Notes under the pieces: model-generated
Told to the model about the DNA's origin: nothing
Seen by the model: the letters and a program-made list of their open reading frames with translations, nothing else
The model's database searches: none
Source of the DNA: Hymenobacter baengnokdamensis
GTDB lineage: Bacteria > Bacteroidota > Bacteroidia > Cytophagales > Hymenobacteraceae
Length of the DNA stretch: 64,000 nucleotides
Assembly (NCBI RefSeq): GCF_008728635.1
Contig: NZ_CP044285.1
Location: forward strand, 2,542,001 to 2,606,000
Direction of reading: 5' to 3'
Part shown: piece by piece, positions 20,621 to 27,900 of the stretch
Layout of the letters: each line of letters opens with the position of its first letter
Numbering within the stretch: position 1 is the stretch's first letter
Translations under genes and position numbers: made by a program

Positions 20621-21322
20621 ATGAAATCATCCCACTGCGCTTTTGCCCTGATTTTCTTCTCGCTAGGTATTGCTGGTACGGCGGCGGCTCAGACGCGGCG
20701 GCCCACCCCCGGCAAGCCGGCAGTCAAGGGCCGGCCGGCATCGAAGGTAGCGGCCCCGCCGGCTCCCATTGAAAGTGCCAAGCGCATTGATAACTCGGCC
20801 GAAGAGGGGAAAGAGCCGCTCGTTATTAATAAGGTAAAGATAAAAGACCCGGTGCTGGTTTTTTATCAGCAAACAGCCCCGACCAATGCGGTACAGCAAC
20901 TGCTGATGGACGAAAAAAACCTGCCCTTGCTTAAGACGGTGCCGCTCGAAGAGTTGGTAGCCCGCCGCGAGGTATTCATTGATGGCCTCGGCAACTACGA
21001 CCCGCCCGGCACCACGGCCGATGCCCAGAAATACCGCCTGACGGGCGTGAGCCTGCTGGCCAGCAGTGAAAAGCGCCGCCCGGCGCCCGATGGCCGCAGC
21101 ACCTATGCCCGCCTGAAAGTACCCAGCCCCGGCGAGCTGTACGTGGTGCGCGAGTCGGCCGAAGGCTACCGGCATTTTGTGAGCGGCCCCCAGAAAAAGG
21201 GTTCCCGCATCGACTTTGCCGTCAACGGGTTGCCTGGGGTAGATTCGGTTCGTGCTATATACACCTTGCGCAAGATAGATGCCTCCGAGCGCGGCGCCGG
21301 CAGCGGCGATATTATTCGGTAG
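20621..21322 (+). CDS. Exported protein of unknown function
   Basis: 233 residues from the ATG at 20621, supported by the promoter just upstream and the signal peptide (FALIFFSLGIAGTAAAQ). After a basic, Pro/Lys-rich linker the mature protein is a mixed alpha/beta domain with TPNAVQQLLMDEKN-like helix (here APTNAVQQLLMDEKN), the segment VFIDGLGNYDPPGTTADAQK and a strand-rich C-terminus. I recognise no family. Probably periplasmic. Divergent from the sus operon across ~750 bp and on the same strand as the esterase that follows, so a shared role is possible but not shown. Confidence 0.7.
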   Translation: MKSSHCAFALIFFSLGIAGTAAAQTRRPTPGKPAVKGRPASKVAAPPAPIESAKRIDNSAEEGKEPLVINKVKIKDPVLVFYQQTAPTNAVQQLLMDEKNLPLLKTVPLEELVARREVFIDGLGNYDPPGTTADAQKYRLTGVSLLASSEKRRPAPDGRSTYARLKVPSPGELYVVRESAEGYRHFVSGPQKKGSRIDFAVNGLPGVDSVRAIYTLRKIDASERGAGSGDIIR

Positions 21323-21447
21323 CTGCCGCTACGGCGCTGCCCGCGCGGCTGCTGTGCCGCGGGCAGGCTGCTGCTTGCCAAGGTGTAAAAGGTGCTGCGC
21401 ATAGCCACGCTCAGGTCGGAAAACCGGGACTACTGAAAAATTCGGGT

Positions 21448-22662
21448 ATGCTTATGGAGAGAATGGCGGGTTTATATAGTAAAAATACCATGTTTGGTGT
21501 GGGGCTGCTGACCAGCCTGCTGGCACACGGGGCAGTAGCGCAAACCACGCTCCGGCTAACGTCAGTGCCGGCGGCTACGCCGGCCGGGCAAGCACTTTAT
21601 GTAGCGGGCTCCTTCAATAACTGGGAGCCCGGCGCAGCCGGCTATGCGCTAACGCGCCAGCCCAATGGCAGCTACGAGCTGGTGCTGCCTGCCACAATAC
21701 ATGGCCCCCAGGAGTTTAAGTTTACCCGTGGTTCCTGGGCAACGGGAGAGGCTGATGCGGCCTTTCAGCCAGTAGCGAACCGGCGGGCCACTTTTGGCAA
21801 CGACCCCGCAACGCTTACTTTTCAGGTAGCGACCTGGCAGGACCAGCGCCCCGGTGGGGTTGCCGTAGCGGGGCCCAAGGCGCATACTGCGGCGGCTAAC
21901 GTGCGCATCCTGGCCGATTCTTTTCGGCTGCCCCAGCTGGGCGGGCGGGGCCGGCGGGTATGGCTCTATCTGCCGCCCGGCTATGCGGGCTCGCGCCAGA
22001 AGCGCTACCCGGTGCTGTACCTGCAGGACGGCCAGAATGTGTTTGATGAGGCTACTTCGTTCTCGGGTGAGTGGGGCGTTGATGAAACCCTGAACCAGCT
22101 AGCTACCCAGGACCGCCACTCTGCCGGCTGCATTGTAGTAGCCGTAGACAACGGCGGGGCGCGGCGGCTCGACGAGTATTCGCCCTGGGCGAATGCCGAG
22201 TATAAAAAAGGCGGCGAAGGTGAGCAGTACACTAACTTTCTGGCCCTTACCCTCAAACCCTACATTGATGCCCACTACCGTACGCTGCCTGATGCTGCCC
22301 ACACGGCCATTGCGGGTTCGAGTATGGGGGGGCTTATTGCCTTGTATGCCGGCCTCAAGTATCCAAAGGTGTTCGGGCGGGTAGGCGTTTTCTCACCAGC
22401 CATCTGGTTTGCCAAAGACTCGCTGCTGGGCTACGAGCGCCGGCACCAGCCGGCTCCGCTCAGCAGCCGCTTTTACTTTGTGGCCGGCCCTGCCGAGAGC
22501 GAAACTATGGTGCCGCTCATGACGGAAGCGCGTGACGCCTTGCTGGCCCGGGGTGTGCCAGCAGCTAACCTTATGCTGAAGGCGCCCGCCGATGGCAAGC
22601 ACGCCGAATGGTTCTGGCGGCGCGAGTTTGGCCCAGCTTACCGTTGGCTGCTGGGCAACTAG
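21448..22662 (+). CDS. Exported esterase (Fes/esterase-D type) with N-terminal glycan-binding-like domain
   Basis: 404 residues. Signal peptide (possible starts at 21448 and 21490), then a ~90-residue domain with LYVAGSFNNWEPG, the signature of CBM48/CBM20-like glycogen-binding folds. The alpha/beta-hydrolase esterase domain follows: RYPVLYLQDGQNVFD, nucleophile serine in GSSMGG near residue 291, and the catalytic His in GKHAEWFW near the end. Such proteins cleave ester-linked side groups from sugars or siderophores. The carbohydrate-type domain and the sus operon nearby hint at acetyl or feruloyl glycan esters, but this is inference. Confidence 0.88.
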   Translation: MLMERMAGLYSKNTMFGVGLLTSLLAHGAVAQTTLRLTSVPAATPAGQALYVAGSFNNWEPGAAGYALTRQPNGSYELVLPATIHGPQEFKFTRGSWATGEADAAFQPVANRRATFGNDPATLTFQVATWQDQRPGGVAVAGPKAHTAAANVRILADSFRLPQLGGRGRRVWLYLPPGYAGSRQKRYPVLYLQDGQNVFDEATSFSGEWGVDETLNQLATQDRHSAGCIVVAVDNGGARRLDEYSPWANAEYKKGGEGEQYTNFLALTLKPYIDAHYRTLPDAAHTAIAGSSMGGLIALYAGLKYPKVFGRVGVFSPAIWFAKDSLLGYERRHQPAPLSSRFYFVAGPAESETMVPLMTEARDALLARGVPAANLMLKAPADGKHAEWFWRREFGPAYRWLLGN

Positions 22663-22712
22663 CATCTTTTTCGGCCTGCCGGGTTGCGGTGTTTTAAGAA
22701 ATCAATAAAATC

Positions 22713-22743
22713 CTTGCAGAGTTGAGCACTGCCCGTATATTTG
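22713..22743 (+). promoter_or_regulatory. Strong promoter of a compact transcription unit
   Basis: CTTG (22713-22716), 19-bp spacer, TATATTTG (22736-22743): both boxes and the spacing match the Bacteroidota promoter. Predicted transcription start falls at or just before the ATG at 22751. Confidence 0.75.
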
Positions 22744-22750
22744 CGGCCGT

Positions 22751-22852
22751 ATGAATCACCAACAACTGGTCATTATGATGCTGAATTGCCGACCCAAACC
22801 GGGCCTCGGAATCGCGCGTCATGGCCGGCTGCCACGGGTACTTAGCAACTAA
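22751..22852 (+). CDS. Leaderless 33-residue peptide ORF
   Basis: Reading frame from ATG 22751 to TAA 22852 encodes MNHQQLVIMMLNCRPKPGLG followed by IARHGRLPRVLSN. It starts 7 bp after a well-formed -7 box and is closed by an intrinsic terminator 36 bp after its stop, so it fills a ~210-bp unit of its own. It has a hydrophobic N-terminal half and a basic C-terminal half with no cluster of one amino acid. It may be a real small protein, a leader peptide controlling the hydroxylase-like gene that starts 24 bp after the terminator, or the unit may encode a small RNA. I do not recognise the peptide. Confidence 0.5.
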   Translation: MNHQQLVIMMLNCRPKPGLGIARHGRLPRVLSN

Positions 22853-22888
22853 AATGCTTTTACTCCTTCGGTTCAGCTAACCCTTTAC

Positions 22889-22925
22889 AGCCCGATTCCA
22901 GATTTCTGGAGTCGGGCTTTTTTTT
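22889..22925 (+). terminator. Intrinsic terminator or attenuator
   Basis: Stem AGCCCGATTCCAGA / TCTGGAGTCGGGCT (one G-T pair) with a 2-nt loop and an eight-base T-run. It ends 23 bp before the ATG of the hydroxylase-like gene, a position that fits either the end of a small RNA/peptide gene or attenuation of the downstream gene. Confidence 0.8.
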
Positions 22926-22948
22926 GGTATTTCCTTTTCGTTGCCGCT

Positions 22949-23755
22949 ATGTCACTGCACCTGCTCGCCCGCCCTCACCACCCTGCCGCGCCCGCTGCCG
23001 GCATGGTCTGGAAGATGCTGTTTGACCGCCAGCAGGCGCTGCTGCACCGGTGGGCCCGGCCGGCATTCGGCCGGGCACTCGCTGAGCTGGGCCTGCGCCG
23101 CGATACACTGCCTAACCTTCTGCCTATCAGCCAGGCGGTGCGGCAGCGCACCGGCTGGACGCTGCGGCTTGCCGAAAGGCCGGTAACCGAATCTGCCTAT
23201 TATGCCTCCCTGGCCCGACGCGAGCTGCCGGTAGTGTCGCGGCTGCGCACGTTCAGTGAGTTTGACCAGCCGCCGGGTGGCCCCGACCTCTTTGCCGACC
23301 TCTTCGGCCGGGTGCCGCTGCTGCTGGAGCCCGGCTACGCCGAGGCGCTGTGCGCGTTGGGCCGTGCCTGGGAATTGGGTACCAATCCGGCAGCCGTTGC
23401 GCTGCTGCGGGGTTTCACACGTAGCACATTTGAGCGGGGCTTGCTGGCTTCAGCGAGCGGGCGTCCTCAATTCTACGGCGCGTCGCTGCTTACCTCAGCC
23501 CGGCATCTGCACGCGGCCGCGGCGGCCGACCCGGCCGTGTACGAGCCGCTGGCAAATGCAGTGCGCCACCTGGGGCCGCCAGCATCGGCCGAAGCAAGCA
23601 TCACGGCCGTGAGTCCAACGCCCTATTTCGTAGCCGAAAGCTGGGCCGACCTCCTCGATGTTATCCAGCAGCTGCGCGAAGAGCTGCTCAAAGCTCAGCG
23701 GCAGGCCGCTGGTGCCCACGCACAGCTGGCGGAAAGCAGTTGCGGCCTACTGTAG
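22949..23755 (+). CDS. Phenylalanine-4-hydroxylase-like protein lacking the iron histidines
   Basis: 268 residues. The order of blocks follows bacterial PhhA: WKMLFDRQQALL, LPNLLPISQAVRQRTGWTL, FSEFDQPPGGPDLF, DLFGRVPLLLEPGYAEAL, then TFERGLL and PQFYGASLLTS. In active enzymes the middle reads PDIFHDVFGHVPLL, whose two His bind iron. Here they are Ala116 and Arg121. The third ligand, Glu in TVEFGL, appears kept as Glu162. The enzyme should therefore not hydroxylate Phe in the usual way; it may be a regulatory or binding pseudoenzyme. The assignment is by eye. Its stop codon lies within the start of a REP-like repeat. Confidence 0.65.
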   Translation: MSLHLLARPHHPAAPAAGMVWKMLFDRQQALLHRWARPAFGRALAELGLRRDTLPNLLPISQAVRQRTGWTLRLAERPVTESAYYASLARRELPVVSRLRTFSEFDQPPGGPDLFADLFGRVPLLLEPGYAEALCALGRAWELGTNPAAVALLRGFTRSTFERGLLASASGRPQFYGASLLTSARHLHAAAAADPAVYEPLANAVRHLGPPASAEASITAVSPTPYFVAESWADLLDVIQQLREELLKAQRQAAGAHAQLAESSCGLL

Positions 23756-23837
23756 AGATGCATCTTTGCGTCTCGGCGCTGAACGACTATAACTGCGCGG
23801 TTTAACCAACGCCGAGACGCAAAGATGCGTCTCTACA
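23751..23837. repeat. REP-like hairpin repeat
   Basis: Arms 23751-23778 and 23810-23837 are 28-nt inverted repeats with one mismatch (TGTAGAGATGCATCTTTGCG... / ...CGCAAAGATGCGTCTCTACA) around a 31-nt loop. The left arm supplies the stop codon of the hydroxylase-like gene. This TAGAGACGCATCTTTGCGTCTC type of palindrome is familiar from Hymenobacter intergenic regions (recollection, not checked). The remaining 23838-24094 holds no gene that I can see. Confidence 0.7.
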
Positions 23838-24094
23838 GGCTGCCTACTTACTTGGAACTGTTCTACTTCCGATGGCCGCCAGCCGGCATTGGCAGCGCGG
23901 CTATCCGAGCTGTATTAATAGTGTAAATTAACTATGTTTATGCTGAGGCTTTAGTAGCTTTTTTTAAAAAGAAGCAGTGTGGGAAATCGAAAAAACCAAT
24001 CCTGAGTGTCATGCTGACGTTCTGCTTGGCTGCCGGCTACTCATCTCGAAAAGAGGGTTGCTAATAGGTTGTCGGTTGGAGCGTAGCGCCAGAA

Positions 24095-24133
24095 ACTAAA
24101 AGGACCTGCTTCGGGGAAGCAGGTCCTTTTAGT
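24095..24133 (-). terminator. Terminator of the dienelactone hydrolase gene
   Basis: Perfect 18-bp stem ACTAAAAGGACCTGCTTC / GAAGCAGGTCCTTTTAGT with a GGG loop, 24 bp beyond the stop codon on the minus strand. Confidence 0.85.
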
Positions 24134-24156
24134 CAGGTAAAGCAGGAGGCGATTGC

Positions 24157-25020
24157 TTATGCTTTCAGGCGGGCTTTCAGGTAAGCCAGTGCTTTCTGAT
24201 GGGCGTCGGCCGCCAGCTCCTTGTTATACTTTGGGTTAGAGGGATTGGCGAAGGCGTGGTCGGCAGGATATTCCTTTACGGTTACCTTTTTGCCAGCCGC
24301 CGCCATGTCTTTCTCAAACTGCTTTACCACTTCGGGGTTTATCCACTTGTCCTGGTCGGCAAACAGGCCCAGCACGTCCGAATTCAGGGTTTTGAGCCTG
24401 GCAACGTCTTTTTCGGGCATGCCATAATACATCACGCAGCCGACAGTTTGCTTGCCGCCGAGCAGGGCCGCTTGCAGGCTCCAGCCCCCGCCAAAGCACC
24501 AGCCCACCGACGCAAACTGCGCCTTCGGGCCGGCATACAGCTGGGCACCCTTGATGATGGCCGTGGCCCGCTCGGTTTTTACTGCTTGCATGTATTTGCC
24601 GGCTTCTTCGGGTGTGGTAGCTACCTGGCCGTCGTAGAGGTCGAGGGCAATAACGTTTACGCCGGGCAGCTCCTGGGCATAGGTAGCGGCCTCCTTCTTA
24701 ATGTAATCGTTGAGCCCCCACCACTCGTGGATGACAAACAGAAATTTATTGGATGGCTTGGCGCTCTTTATCTCAAAGGCGTGGCTGGTACCGCCATCGG
24801 TGGTTTTAAACTCAATCATTTTGCCTTCTCCCTCGTACGAGTAGGGGAGTGGCGCCTCGTGGCCGCCCGAAAAATCTTTGTCGGTGGCCAGCATGGCAAA
24901 GGCTTCGGTAGCGCTGGTCGTAGCCGGGCGGGCGCAGCAGCTGAGCATGGTAGCCGTCTGGGCCTGGGCCGCCGCACTACCAAAGGTGAGCGCCGCAAGG
25001 AGGAAAAATAGTTTTTTCAT
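24157..25020 (-). CDS. Exported dienelactone hydrolase family protein
   Basis: 287 residues with a signal peptide ending in AAAQAQ. Alpha/beta hydrolase of the DLH family: HEWWGLNDYIKKEA near residue 98, nucleophile Cys in GWCFGGG near 175, acid Asp in FADQDKW near 219 and His in PADHAFANP near 257 give a complete Cys-Asp-His triad. An extra ~60-residue N-terminal segment (GGHEAPLPYSYEGEGK) is usual for the exported Bacteroidota form. Natural substrate unknown. Monocistronic with its own terminator. Confidence 0.92.
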   Translation of the reverse strand: MKKLFFLLAALTFGSAAAQAQTATMLSCCARPATTSATEAFAMLATDKDFSGGHEAPLPYSYEGEGKMIEFKTTDGGTSHAFEIKSAKPSNKFLFVIHEWWGLNDYIKKEAATYAQELPGVNVIALDLYDGQVATTPEEAGKYMQAVKTERATAIIKGAQLYAGPKAQFASVGWCFGGGWSLQAALLGGKQTVGCVMYYGMPEKDVARLKTLNSDVLGLFADQDKWINPEVVKQFEKDMAAAGKKVTVKEYPADHAFANPSNPKYNKELAADAHQKALAYLKARLKA

Positions 25021-25108
25021 GGGTGAAAAGAAGAGTTAGAAAGCAACTGGTAGCCAAACCGAAACAGCTACCAGAGGTTTTAATAGTTAGAACCAGCTTG
25101 TTAGCAGC

Positions 25109-26419
25109 CTATAGCTCGTAGCTGGTGCGCACCACGGCTCCCAGCTCGGTAAGCAGCGAAAACAGCCCGACGTAGGTTCGGTTCAGGTATACAAAGTGCG
25201 CCGAGCCGCGGGGCTCGCGTTGCTGACGCAGCTCCTTATCCTGCATGAGGTCGTCGCCGAGCGCATAAAGGCTCTGAAGATAAGCAGGGTCGCCGAAGTC
25301 GAACGTGGCCTGCCGGAAAGGGCGGCCCACCAGCTCAAGCGATTGCGTGAGCATGCGCAGATACAGGGCGCGCAGGGCGGGTGAGTCGGCCGGGCGGAGC
25401 ACGCCGGCATCCGTAAGCAGCGCGGACAGGCGCGCCTCATCGGCCAGCGTGGCCGGGTCGAGCAGGGCCAGAAACTGCTGCTGCTCGAGGGGCGGCACGT
25501 CTTTCACGCAGCCAAAATCGAGCACGCCTACGGTTCCCCCGTTGGTAGAGCTAAAGAGAAAGTTGCCCGGATGCGGGTCGGCATGAAGCTGGCGCAACTC
25601 CCGGAGCTGGTACTGATAGAAGTCCCAGAGCGCCTGCCCCAGTTGGTTGCGCACGGCCGGAGTAGGATTATCGGCCAGAAACTCTTTCAAATGCTGGCCG
25701 GGCAGCCAGTCCATAGTAAGGATGCGGGCCGACGAAAGCGCCGGATAGTAAGCCGGAAACTGCAGGTGCGGCAGGTGCCCGCATTTGGCAGCAATGGCCT
25801 GCCCCCGGCTCAGCTCGAGCTTATAGTCAGTCTCTTCCAGGAGCCGGGCTTCAACTTCGGCCAGGTAAGGGCGCAGGACTTCTTCTTTCAGCCCCATGAT
25901 GCGCAGCGCCACGGGCTTAACCATCGCAATATCGGAGCAGATGCTCGCGCCCACCCCCGGATACTGCACTTTTACGGCCAGGGCGTGGCCGTTTTTTCGA
26001 GCAAAATGCACCTGCCCGATGCTGGCTGCCTGCCGGGCATTGGGGTCGAACTCGTCGAAAACTTCGGCGGGCGAGCGCCCGAACGCATCGCGAAACGCCT
26101 TGACTACCAGCGGTCCCGAGAGCGGTGGCGTTTGGTACTGCGCCTGCCGGAACTGCTCGGCATAGGCTGGCGGCAGCAGGTTCTTTTTCATAGCCAGCAT
26201 CTGGGCCACTTTCAGCACCGAGCCTTTCATCTCGCTCAGGGTGCCGTAGAGCTCAACGGCGTTGGCCTGGTGCAGGTTGGCGGTAGTTGAGTCGGCTCCG
26301 ACAGCTTTTTTGGCGTAGTGCTGCACGTAGTTGGCCCCGACTTTAAAGCCCGTTTTGGCAAAGCGGGCTGCCCGGGCGACTTTAGAAGTAGGCAGTGATT
26401 CCTGGGGCTGGTCGGCCAT
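25109..26419 (-). CDS. ABC1/UbiB (AarF) family atypical protein kinase
   Basis: 436 residues. The family's own helix motif KxGQ is present as GSVLKVAQMLAM, followed by the Ala-rich loop AASIGQVH (in place of the P-loop), VKVQYPG with the conserved Lys, the ExD-type LLEETDYKLEL, the catalytic HADPHPGNF near residue 285 and DFG in VLDFGCVKD. UbiB members act as ATPases that help extract lipids such as quinone precursors from membranes; Bacteroidota make menaquinone. Starts 4 bp after the TetR gene stops, so the two are cotranscribed. Confidence 0.92.
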   Translation of the reverse strand: MADQPQESLPTSKVARAARFAKTGFKVGANYVQHYAKKAVGADSTTANLHQANAVELYGTLSEMKGSVLKVAQMLAMKKNLLPPAYAEQFRQAQYQTPPLSGPLVVKAFRDAFGRSPAEVFDEFDPNARQAASIGQVHFARKNGHALAVKVQYPGVGASICSDIAMVKPVALRIMGLKEEVLRPYLAEVEARLLEETDYKLELSRGQAIAAKCGHLPHLQFPAYYPALSSARILTMDWLPGQHLKEFLADNPTPAVRNQLGQALWDFYQYQLRELRQLHADPHPGNFLFSSTNGGTVGVLDFGCVKDVPPLEQQQFLALLDPATLADEARLSALLTDAGVLRPADSPALRALYLRMLTQSLELVGRPFRQATFDFGDPAYLQSLYALGDDLMQDKELRQQREPRGSAHFVYLNRTYVGLFSLLTELGAVVRTSYEL

Positions 26420-26423
26420 AGCG

Positions 26424-27056
26424 CTAGCTTTTTTGCAGTAAAAACCGCCCGAAATCGAGGGCCGAGTCGAGCGTATTGCGTCCTACCAGGTCAAAGCTCA
26501 GGGTAACGGCCTTCTCCACGGCGGCGTCGGTGCGCTCGAAGTTGGCCGACTCGTCGCGCACGAAATAGAGCAGCAAAAACTGCAACTGGCGCAGAAAAAT
26601 ACGCCCGTAGCCATCCTGCAGCACCGGCCGGCTGGCAACTTCGCCCGTTGTGCGGCCCTCGCGTAACAGCTCATTCACAAACACCAAAAATTCCTGCTCA
26701 AATAAGCTTAGCACTTTAGGAATCAGGGCAGGGCGCCAGCGCTGCGAGCGGCCCAGCGCCAGCAGCGCATAGCTGCGGTTCTGCTTGAGAAGTTCGAGTA
26801 AAGTATAGTAAAATGCTAATATCTTTTCGCGGCTGCCGTACCCCTGCCAGGCCGGCTCCTGCGCGGCCTGGGCCCGCGCGTCGCGGCCAAAATCGGCCCA
26901 GATTTCGCGGTCCAGCACCGAAAACGAAGCATAGTGGCGATAAAACTCGGCCTCACTCAAGCCCTGCGTTTCGGCAAAGGCAAAAACAGTTCGGGGCGCG
27001 TGGCCGTGGCGACGCACATAGTCGAGGTAGGCCGCTTTGAGGGTGGTGGGTTCCAT
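26424..27056 (-). CDS. TetR-like transcriptional regulator
   Basis: 210 residues. N-terminal helix-turn-helix is divergent but recognisable (TVFAFAETQGLSEAEFYRHY with the TetR-like FYRHYASF recognition end). The C-terminal ligand domain is all-helical. It precedes the ABC1 kinase by 4 bp in the same operon and is likely its autoregulated control gene. No operator palindrome stands out upstream. Assignment is good for the fold and weak for the ligand. Confidence 0.78.
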   Translation of the reverse strand: MEPTTLKAAYLDYVRRHGHAPRTVFAFAETQGLSEAEFYRHYASFSVLDREIWADFGRDARAQAAQEPAWQGYGSREKILAFYYTLLELLKQNRSYALLALGRSQRWRPALIPKVLSLFEQEFLVFVNELLREGRTTGEVASRPVLQDGYGRIFLRQLQFLLLYFVRDESANFERTDAAVEKAVTLSFDLVGRNTLDSALDFGRFLLQKS

Positions 27057-27109
27057 GCCAGTATAACCACTACAGCGCAGGCCTGGTTCGATGCGTAGGG
27101 AAGCCCAGT

Positions 27110-27826
27110 TTACTTGAGCTTGCCCATGCCGCCATCCACGGCCAGCACCTGGCCGGTAATGAACGTAGCCTGGTCGGAAAGCAGAAAGGCGGCCAGGCTG
27201 GCCAGGTCGTCGGGGTGGCCCACGCGCTGCAAAGGGTGGCGCCGGGCGCCAGCCTCGGCCTTCTCGGGCGTGTTGAGCAAGGCGGCCGCCAGGGGCGTAT
27301 CGGTGAGGCTGGGCGCGAGGCAGTTTACGCGCAGGCCGCTGGCCGCGTACTCGGCCGCCAGGGCGCGGGTCAGGCCCTCTACGGCGGCCTTTGCGGTAGC
27401 GATGCTGGTATGAAAGCTCATGCCCACGGCTGCGGCCACCGTGCTGAACAGCACCACCGACGCCCCACCTTCGGCTTTTTTCAGCCGCTTGATGGTGGCT
27501 TGCAGGGCCTGCACCGCGCCTAGCACGTTCAGCTCAAAATCGCTGCGAAAATCGGAAACGGGCACGCGCTCAAACGGGCGCAGCTTGATGGAGCCGGGGC
27601 AGTAGATCAGGCCGTGCAGTACCTCGGGCAGGCCCTCGAAGGTGCTGCCCACGGGCTGCGTGGCATCGTAGGTAAAATGGGTAGTACTCAACGCCGCCAG
27701 CTCGGCCGATAGCTGGCGCGAGGCGGTAAAGAGGGTGGCCCCGCTGGCGTGCAGCTGCCGGGCCGTGGCCAGCCCGATGCCAGACGATGCGCCGATGACG
27801 AGAATGTTCTTACCAGTAAAATTCAT
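27110..27826 (-). CDS. SDR family oxidoreductase lacking the catalytic tyrosine
   Basis: 238 residues. The cofactor motif GASSGIG (residues 12-18), LSDQATFITGQVLAVDGGM at the C-terminus and the overall length fit an FabG-like SDR. At the active site the expected YxxxK reads IATAK (inside HTSIATAKAAVEGL): Lys is kept but Tyr is Ile, and NNAG is replaced by YCPGS. This pattern suggests a divergent SDR subfamily with altered chemistry or a binding role. Located 53 bp upstream of the TetR-ABC1 pair on the same strand. Confidence 0.88.
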   Translation of the reverse strand: MNFTGKNILVIGASSGIGLATARQLHASGATLFTASRQLSAELAALSTTHFTYDATQPVGSTFEGLPEVLHGLIYCPGSIKLRPFERVPVSDFRSDFELNVLGAVQALQATIKRLKKAEGGASVVLFSTVAAAVGMSFHTSIATAKAAVEGLTRALAAEYAASGLRVNCLAPSLTDTPLAAALLNTPEKAEAGARRHPLQRVGHPDDLASLAAFLLSDQATFITGQVLAVDGGMGKLK

Positions 27827-27900
27827 GCGCGTAGTGAGCAGTCAATAGGGTAGTGCCTTGCTAACTACCGACTGTGGACAAGGGTTTTGCGACTGAGAGC

